A stretch of 64,000 bases of DNA from the NCBI GenBank assembly GCA_030035585.1, contig CM057464.1, positions 81,266,919-81,330,918 on the forward strand, in the 5' to 3' direction. Under the pieces are notes generated by a model that had not been told where the DNA came from, made no database searches, and saw only the letters and a list, made by a program, of their open reading frames with translations. Positions 56,943-64,000 of this stretch are shown here, piece by piece. Position numbers and translations under genes: made by a program. Position 1 is the stretch's first letter, and every line of letters starts with the position of its first letter. The DNA is from Dugong dugon. Taxonomy: Eukaryota > Chordata > Mammalia > Sirenia > Dugongidae.

Positions 56943-57807
56943 AATCTCAGAAAGGGCTGATTACTCTTCTGGGTGTTAGTAAAAATATGCTTTGTAAGGA
57001 GAAAATTAATAATTTTAAAGAATTCATTTGAAGATGGAGCTCCAAGCTAGAGTTCATTGCATAAAGAGAATTCCAGAAGTTTGAAGACAACTTAGGGAGA
57101 ATATTGGATTTTTCCCTAACAGTGGAGTAAAATTTTGAGTTAGTGTAATCTAGATCTTTAGGGCAGGAAGGACCCAGGTCAGATATCTGTTAGCTATATC
57201 ATTATGGGCCTGGTTAAGTGAGTCATGAGACCATACTTACGATAAGTAACTACATTTTGAGTCAGTTGGAGTCTAACCAGAAATATAGAAACCACTTCAG
57301 GTATTTTTAACAAAAGGACATTGATGCATAGCTTTGGTTACATAGATAATGGAGAAGCTGAAAAGTCAAACACCGGGAAGCCATTACCAACCCTAGACAG
57401 GGGGAATGAAATATGAGGAGGTTTAACCCAGGCCATGGGCCAGTGTCAACAGATAGAAAATGGAATCATGTGAACATGTCCTGAGGGAAAGGGAGCCATA
57501 GACGAGACAAAGATGGTGGACACTGAAGCAAGGAAAAGGGAAAAATACTCTCTCTTCTTCATTTCTTTTATTCTTTCCTATCTGCACCTCCACTGGCTAA
57601 AGCCATCCAGAAGCAGATGAGGACAAGAATGCCTGGTAAATGTAGGGTTATCTCTCCTCTTACCCAGCACGGAGCAAAGGAAGAATGAAGAGATCAAGAA
57701 TACCTTATATGTAGTATGGGAAGTGACATTAAATAACCTGATAAAATGAGTGAATCTAGAAGTATGAATCAGCTGTGAAGATAAAATTGCCACCAAATAG
57801 TTTTGCC
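56943..57807. other. Mostly unassigned DNA
   Basis: About 57255-57560 has the look of an old interspersed repeat ('agaaaccacttcaggtattt'), which I cannot name. No gene. Confidence 0.4.
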
Positions 57808-57809
57808 TG

Positions 57810-57960
57810 GAGCCCTGCTGACATAGTAGTTAAGAACTCGGCTGCTAATCAAAAGGTTGGCAGTTCAAATCCACCAACTGCTTCTTGGAAACCCTACTGG
57901 GGCCATTCTACTATGTCCTAGAGGGTCGCTATCAGTTAGAATTGACTCTTTGGCAAGGGG
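57810..57960 (+). mobile_element. AfroSINE, short form
   Basis: 'ggagccctgctgacatagta', 'ggcagttcaaatccaccaac' (B box) and 'gtcgctatcagttagaattg'. Confidence 0.87.
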
Positions 57961-58630
57961 TCATTTTGCCCAGCACTAGCTTTTATGCACACTTTGATTT
58001 CATAGTGTTTTTAGGAAACTAATGCCATTGAAGAAATTAAATTTGGGACTCACTGAGTTTTACATATGTGCCCACTTCCACTCAGATCTTTTACATTGCT
58101 ATATCACCAATCTCTGAACTGATTCTTGGCACTTTGACTTTTAGGGCTGGCTTAATTTTATGAATCTTCCCCACGTAAAGCGATATCATGTTGAGCTGAA
58201 ATGGTGACTCTCCCTTTCCATTCCAGGATCTGTTTATGTTCACTGCTGTATATCAAGGACAAGCAAACAGAGTCACACGTTTGAGATAGCTGAAGAAAGG
58301 TGAATTTTCAAATCCTTCCCCCCTCCATTATTCTAAATAGCTTTCTAAGGAATATCCAACTACCAATGCCTTTAATGCTTTGCAAAGCCGAAGAGCCACC
58401 TTCACCACCTAAGTATTTCTATAATAACTCTGTAAGGTAACTTCCAGTAGCAAATATATGTATCTTTCTTCTTACCTTACCTCAAGGTCAACATAGTCAC
58501 TGCAACGCACGAGTTCACCTTCAATTCTGCCAGGATATCTGATGTGTCCTCACACTCAAGAGACATAAGTTTCATTGATATAAAAAGTCATATAATGATT
58601 AGACATATCTATATTTATTAGCAAAATTTT
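57961..58630. other. Unique DNA
   Basis: Nothing recognised. Confidence 0.5.
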
Positions 58631-58790
58631 AGAGTTCTGGTGGCACAGTGGTTAAGAGCTTGGATGCTAACAAAAAGTTGGCAATTCAAATCTACCAGCC
58701 ACTCCTTGGAATCCCTATGGGGAAGTTCTACTCTGTCCTATAGAGTTGCTATAAGTCAGAATCTACTTGATGGCAGGGGATTTTTTTGTT
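58631..58790 (+). mobile_element. AfroSINE, short form
   Basis: 'agttctggtggcacagtggt', 'ggcaattcaaatctaccagc' and 'gttgctataagtcagaatct', followed by a T-rich tail. Confidence 0.87.
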
Positions 58791-58949
58791 TTGATTTTGG
58801 TAACATTTTGTTTTTAGCATTTCAGTAAACTACTTAAGTCAGTCATAAACTGACAAGGTAACCACTCAATTTTATTCTCTTCATTCTGTAATAGTTCCCA
58901 AACAACTTTCTTCTTCTTCTTTTTTTTTTTAATCAGATCACACTGGAGC

Positions 58950-59275
58950 AGGGTAGGTTCTAAAGTCCTAAACTTTATCCCTTCTGAGAGGTGTCTTATA
59001 AAAAGGGAAAGCAACATGGAAAGTCACATACACACAGGGGAAGTCTCCATGAGGATCCAGCCTTAAGCGAAGGAACATCAAGAAACACCTGGGGTTGCTA
59101 GAAGCTAAAAGAGACAATGAATGATCTTCTCCTAGAGCAGACATACCATAGCCCTGTCAATGCTACGAATTCACACTCAGCCTCCAAAACTGAGACAATA
59201 AATTCCTGTTTAAAACCACCCACTTGTGGTATTTTTGTTATAGCAGCACTAGGTGCCTCATACAGAGAAGATGTA
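58950..59275 (+). mobile_element. MaLR LTR relic (MST/MLT1-like)
   Basis: 'cagcctccaaaactgagaca', 'ataaattcctgtttaaaacc' and 'gtggtatttttgttatagca' are the typical right half of a MaLR LTR including its polyadenylation signal. Confidence 0.62.
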
Positions 59276-60889
59276 ATCTATTTCAGCTGGAAATGGCCTA
59301 TGGATTGATTATGTATATGTCTATTGTTTTCATTTGCCTTCTGTAGCAGTTTCACATAAACCTGAGCTTCAGTGATTGGCTTAATGTACAGTTCAGAGTA
59401 AATAACTAAGATTTTACATGTTAAATCTTTTATGTGAGGAAAACACAGTTCTTGGGCTTAAATATTATTTTCTGAAAGCCCAAAGTTTTTCCTAATGGTT
59501 AATAAATGGACTAGTATCTTATTTTCTCTTTTGGAAAGTTTCTTTTTTTTCCTAGCCTTGGAGGTAATGACTTCGTTTTTCACCTGCCACTGTCGGTTTG
59601 AATTCAGTTTTCCTCAACATTGATAGATATCAGGAATTCTATCTAAAGTGTTAAAAATTCTGAGCTACGTAGTACTGAGTGTCAAAAGGTTATAGCGGCA
59701 TCTCTATGCCAGGTGAAAGTCCATTAGAAAGGCCACCCAGTTCTGTTCTCACAACTATTGTTCACCGAATTGAGTCAAGAAATGCTCAATAAAATTAAAA
59801 AAAAAAAAAATTAAGGCTGTTCCTAAGAATAGTCTGATAAAAGTGAGGTCACCAAAGGAAATGATTTAGGACCACACAACTGAGAGACACAAAGGGGTGT
59901 CACAGATCAAATAAGTGTACCATATAGTACTACGGTTGTTTGTGTTTAGAAGGAAGTATGAAAGAGTAAACCAAGGTAATAATTCCATGTGTATAAATAT
60001 GTCCCACTTAAAATGTGCTTGTCAAAGATTGATAGGTCAGGGAGAAAATATCCTAATGAGGATTATTTTCCTATTTGCATCAAGAACACAGAGTAAGTCT
60101 TAATGTATTTTTATATGATACTTAAAAATATATTATTGATTTAGATAAACACATTTAAAGGAATATAAAAAAAATCCTAACAGAGATTAAACACTCAGAT
60201 TAGAAGAATTCCAAATAATTTATGTAATTTATGCAAATACTCTTCACTTAAGTAGGTGGAGTATAACCCCCAACCTTTAAGCACAGGATACACATAGTGA
60301 CTTCCTTCTAAAGAATATGCTGTGTAAATGGTGAAAAAGAGTAACTTCACAGTGAAGAAACCTGGCAAACACTATCTCAGACAGATTTTCAAGGTTAACA
60401 TCATCAGTGATAAGTCATGTTGCCATCCTGTACCCTTGATATGACGTGAGGAAAATGGCACTTTACTTCTGTAGGCATTCTCCCCAAAACACATAATCCC
60501 TGTCTAACCATAAGAAAAACATCAGTCAAACCCAAACTGAAGGACTTTCTATAAAACATCTGACTAGCACACCTCAAATCTGTCAAGATTATAAAAAACA
60601 AGGAAAAGCCGTGTAGCGGTTGTTCTAGAGGAGCCTAAGGAGACATGACAACTAACGTAATGTAGTTTCCTGCATAGGGTTCTGGAATAGGAAAAGACAT
60701 TAGGTACAAACTAAGGAAATCTACAGACTTTCCTTTTTCCCTTCATACCTAAATTGATGTGGGAACTACTATTCACCCTCCTTCCCACTCACCCTTCCCA
60801 ACACTAATCCAACTCCAAATACACTGGCAAGTCAGCCTTCATTTACTGATATTGTCTTGGTGAGGCAAAGGAAAAGAACACATCTTTTG
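59276..60889. other. Unique DNA
   Basis: No gene or clear repeat. Open frames of 60-65 codons have no domains. Confidence 0.5.
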
Positions 60890-61098
60890 GGTTTTTTTGT
60901 AGTGTACCCATGAGTTGATTCCAACTCATAGTGACCATGTGTAATAGAGTAGAACTGCCCCATAGGGTTTCCTAGGCTATGATTTTTATAGGATCAGATC
61001 GACAGGACTTTCTCCCAGCAGAGTGGCTGGTTGGTTCTAACCACTGAACTTTTGTTTAGCAGCTGAGTGCTTAACGACTGCTCCACCAGGTCTCCTTC
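60890..61098 (-). mobile_element. AfroSINE, antisense, long form
   Basis: 'gagttgattccaactcatag', the central block 'ggctatgatttttataggat' and the reversed head 'actgctccaccaggtctcct'. Confidence 0.87.
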
Positions 61099-62204
61099 TA
61101 TCTCATATAGCAAGCATCATAAAATTTCCTTTGAACTTTTTTTTCCTCTTTACATTAAGTTCTAGAAGGATCCATTATGTTTATCCTCCCATTCTGCTTT
61201 CCCTCTCTGCTTTTCCAGCCTACCTGGCTACAGCTTCCTTTCACTCTGGTCCCTCTAGATCCCACTACTTTCATAGACTCATCTCTCTTGACTTCTCTAA
61301 TTTATAAGCTTATAGTCATCGATGGACTGAATAAATTGAAAATATTCCTTTAGATCTGTCTTTTTTAGAAAGAAGGAAATCTTGTAGGAAACCTTTTGTT
61401 TTCCTTTCCATACACAACATTTATTAGGTCAATTTCCTGCACACACATACACACATAAAATTTAAAAAATTAAAAGCTAACTTTGTTTTTCAATAGTCAG
61501 CTTTTATGGTTCAGAAGTGCTATTTGGCGTACAGAAGTTTCCGGAAATCAAACCACATGACATTCAGATGTTCAGCAATCTATGAAGGAAAAGTATAATA
61601 TACGAGAAAGGGAAATTTTTGAAATTTAAGACCATGTGTCCCACTTTAAGTCTCTGTCTGTGGTGGGCTCAATGATTAAGTTTGTGAGCTTAGATTCCCA
61701 TCAAATTTCAAAAAAAAAAAAAGTTACCATCAAGTTGTTGAAGAATTTACACACCATCCCTGGCCAGTTCTTAGAAACATCTGAGCTGACTAGATGTGAA
61801 AAGATCATGAGGAGTATCAGAAATGCCCACCTGTAGAAGATAATAAATAGCCTTAAATTCATATACTGTAGAAAACTATTTCACTGTTTTCTTAGTCACA
61901 TGCTTTCTATTTCTACAATGTTCTCAAGGATTTTTCTTACAAATATTTTTATTAATTTTTCCATGTTCAGTGTTTCATTACCATACAATGGAGAGTACAT
62001 TTCAATTGCTTTTTTTAGGTAGTATATTCACTAAATTAATTTAGTTGTACTCAAGGTTATGGTTAATCACAGTATTTATCCCAGAAGTCAGATGTCGTAG
62101 TACATAAGGGACACTGGGAGACTATCCCTAATTATGGAGGCCATTCCTGGATTTTGAAGCATTTTCATGGACTGGCCAGCCACACAAAGAGGTGTTTACA
62201 ATAG
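61099..62204. other. Unique DNA
   Basis: No gene seen. Confidence 0.5.
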
Positions 62205-62570
62205 ATGGGGACAAGACTGGCTGCATAATTTTCAAGACCTAGTGCAAAATGATGAGAAGGCCTGATGTCACAGTGATTGTTTGGGCACTAACTGAAAGGT
62301 TGGCGGTTCAAACCCACCCATGTCTCCGTGGGAGACAGCTGTGGCAATCTGCTTCCATAAAGACTACTGCCCCTATGGGGCAGTTCTACTCAAGGGCATA
62401 CAACAGCAACAACAATGCAAAATGAAAATTCAGGTCACCTTTTTCAAAAATTATTAAGAGTTTCCATACAGTACCAGCAGAACATTAAACTCAGTGTGGG
62501 ACCTTCTAAGTGCAGGGACCTATGTGACTGTACGGGCCAAATGCTCATGAAGCTCCCTCTGGGTGGGGAT
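62205..62570 (+). mobile_element. Old interspersed repeat split by a SINE
   Basis: 'aatgaaaattcaggtcacct', 'tcaaaaattattaagagttt' and 'agaacattaaactcagtgtg' follow a common old mammalian repeat pattern that I cannot name. An AfroSINE (62252-62414) interrupts it. Confidence 0.5.
62252..62414 (+). mobile_element. AfroSINE, 3'-altered
   Basis: 'aggcctgatgtcacagtgat' head, 'ggcggttcaaacccacccat' (B box), the central block 'ctgcttccataaagactact' and a tail '(caa)n'. The usual 'tatgagtcggaattgactcg' block is missing. Flanking 'tgcaaaatga' is present on both sides. Confidence 0.8.
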
Positions 62571-63604
62571 AATGAGAATTAGGAAATAGTATCATTTTCT
62601 TTTGATAACTTTCTGATGACCTGTTTTGCATATTCATTCATAATTCTAAATTATTTTCTCTTCTTTTGTATAACCATCTCATCTACTATTCTTTCTTGTA
62701 AACATTTCTGCTTTTCTCCTTTTTTTGAAGTCTTAAACTAAATGTGATGTGAGGATGCAGATAACTTATAGTGGTCATATATAGTCAAAATTGAAGAGTT
62801 AAAAAATCTACTGTGACTTTTTTTCTTCACTTTAGTTGTTAGTTTTAATTACTCTATGCATTTATGAAATGTCTAAACAATTGGTCATACTTCCAAGGAT
62901 GAACATGCAGATGTATCTTCATGTCTTGAATTCCAAATCTGGAAAAGTAAAGATATTTTTCTATGGTGAGGGAATTATTTATGTGTATAATTTTTTTTAT
63001 CATTATATACTTTTAATACCAGATATGATAAACATAATATGAAATAATAGAAGTAATGTTTACGGGGCATAGACATACTAATTTGCTGATATTGGGGTCA
63101 CCCTGATTTCTTGATAACAAGATATACTTGCTTGTGAGTTTTGTAAGCCTTAACTGTGTTTTGGAACTCAAAGAGTCAATGAGAAAGAACATCAGAACTC
63201 ACAGTGTCCCTCTTTTATTACTTTGCAACACACTGCTCTGGTCTAATTGCTTTAATACTCTACTATCAAGCGCTAGTGTGATGATGATTATAATGATAAT
63301 GATGAGGGTGGAAGAGATATTTAATAACATGAATTGCACCTTGAAACAAGCCGACAGTAAGTACAGTCTATATAGCATAAATGCTAAATACCCAAAATGA
63401 CTCATATTCTGTAAGTGGGTAGTCTTTTATTTTTTGCTGAAGCTCCTAAGTAACACCCAAAATGTATTCACAAAGTGCTTATAATAGAAAGATACTCTGT
63501 TAACCCAAGAAATGTTTATATCTCAGTCCAGATCTAGGTGGATGTAGCTCTCTCTTAGGGTCACACTTACTTAGGTATTTATCATTATCATGTAATTATG
63601 ACAC
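62571..63604. other. Unique AT-rich DNA
   Basis: Nothing recognised. Confidence 0.5.
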
Positions 63605-64000
63605 AGATGTCAGTTTAAGAACTAAGGTGCACCTGACTCAACCTATGGTGTTTTCAGTGACCTCATATGCATGCGAAAACTGGACAATGAGTAAGGATGA
63701 CCTAAGAAGAATTGACACCTTTGAGTTATGGTGTTGGCGAAGAATGTTGAGTGTACCATGGACTTCCAGAAGAAAGAACAAATCTGTCTTTGAAGACGTA
63801 CAGCCAGAATGCTCCACAGAAGCAAGGATGGCAAGACTTTGTCTCACATACTTTGGACGTGTTATCAGGAGGGACAGTCCCTGAAGAAGGACATCATGTT
63901 TAGTATAGTAGAGGGTCGGTGACAAAGAAGAAGACCCTCAATTAGATGGATTGCCACAGTGGCTGCAACAATGGGCTCAAGCATAACAACAAATGTGAGA
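63605..64000 (+). mobile_element. RTE retrotransposon fragment, cut by the window edge
   Basis: C-terminal RTE ORF sequence ('WTMSKDDLRRIDTFELWCW', 'MLSVPWTSRRKNKSVFEDV', 'RLCLTYFGRVIRRDSP'), open for 85 codons (63627-63884) and then stopped by TGA; the 3' UTR-like part follows ('gattgccacagtggctgcaa'). It matches 27075-27450 of the second RTE copy. Only the last part is present. Confidence 0.84.

Noticed and set aside
1..64000. Host protein-coding exons, CRISPR arrays, bacterial-type operons or riboswitches
   Set aside because: No exon-like conserved domain outside transposable elements was found; the sequence is vertebrate intergenic DNA, so the prokaryotic feature types do not apply.

Overview
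The window is mammalian intergenic DNA built almost entirely from transposable elements. It carries many copies of a tRNA-derived SINE whose head reads 'gagccctggtgg(c/t)' and whose tail reads 'tatgagt(c/t)(g/a)gaattgactcga'. This is the AfroSINE family, known only from Afrotheria. Pieces of an RTE non-LTR retrotransposon (RTE1_LA type) and lineage-specific L1s lie beside it. The mix points to an afrotherian, most likely an elephant or another paenungulate; that last step rests on family knowledge, not on a search. I see no host protein-coding gene, no functional tRNA or rRNA gene and no CRISPR.

Layout. 1-870: 3' end of an L1. 2.8-10.0 kb: a 5'-truncated, decayed L1 with a second L1 sitting in its poly(A) tail; the pair is flanked by one 13-bp target-site duplication (TSD). 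13.9-22.3 kb: a full-length but dead L1 of about 8.36 kb with a 19-bp TSD, a 1.9-kb 5' UTR containing two 281-bp tandem units, ORF1, a long spacer, ORF2 and a long 3' UTR. 22.3-43.2 kb: mostly unique AT-rich DNA with two RTE fragments, AfroSINEs on both strands, and older MIR, L2, hAT-like and MaLR-like relics. 43.28-51.86 kb: a complete class II (betaretrovirus-like) endogenous retrovirus (ERV) with two 378-bp LTRs and a 6-bp TSD. 52-64 kb: a possible solo LTR, a truncated L1 with an expanded 3' UTR, more AfroSINEs and, at the right edge, a third RTE fragment.

The provirus is the most informative locus. Its order is LTR, primer-binding site, leader, gag, dUTPase-protease, pol, env, about 1 kb of noncoding DNA, polypurine tract, LTR. 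Gag has two frameshifts and a stop; pol keeps one frame throughout but has five stops; env has four stops and a frameshift before its membrane anchor. The cis signals look much better kept than the proteins: a consensus splice donor, a polypyrimidine-AG acceptor just before env, and two heptamers that fit programmed -1 frameshifting, each followed after 6 nt by a possible stem. Other structure needing a test: paired hairpins in the leader, an approximately 105-bp repeat between env and the 3' LTR, and a 76-codon open frame kept in both copies of U3.

The L1, RTE and AfroSINE copies share a logic: the L1s carry their own ORFs, while AfroSINE ends in sequence resembling the RTE 3' end, as expected if RTE machinery moved the SINE. 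All of these copies are inactivated or truncated. Coordinates of relic repeats are by eye and may be off by tens of bases.
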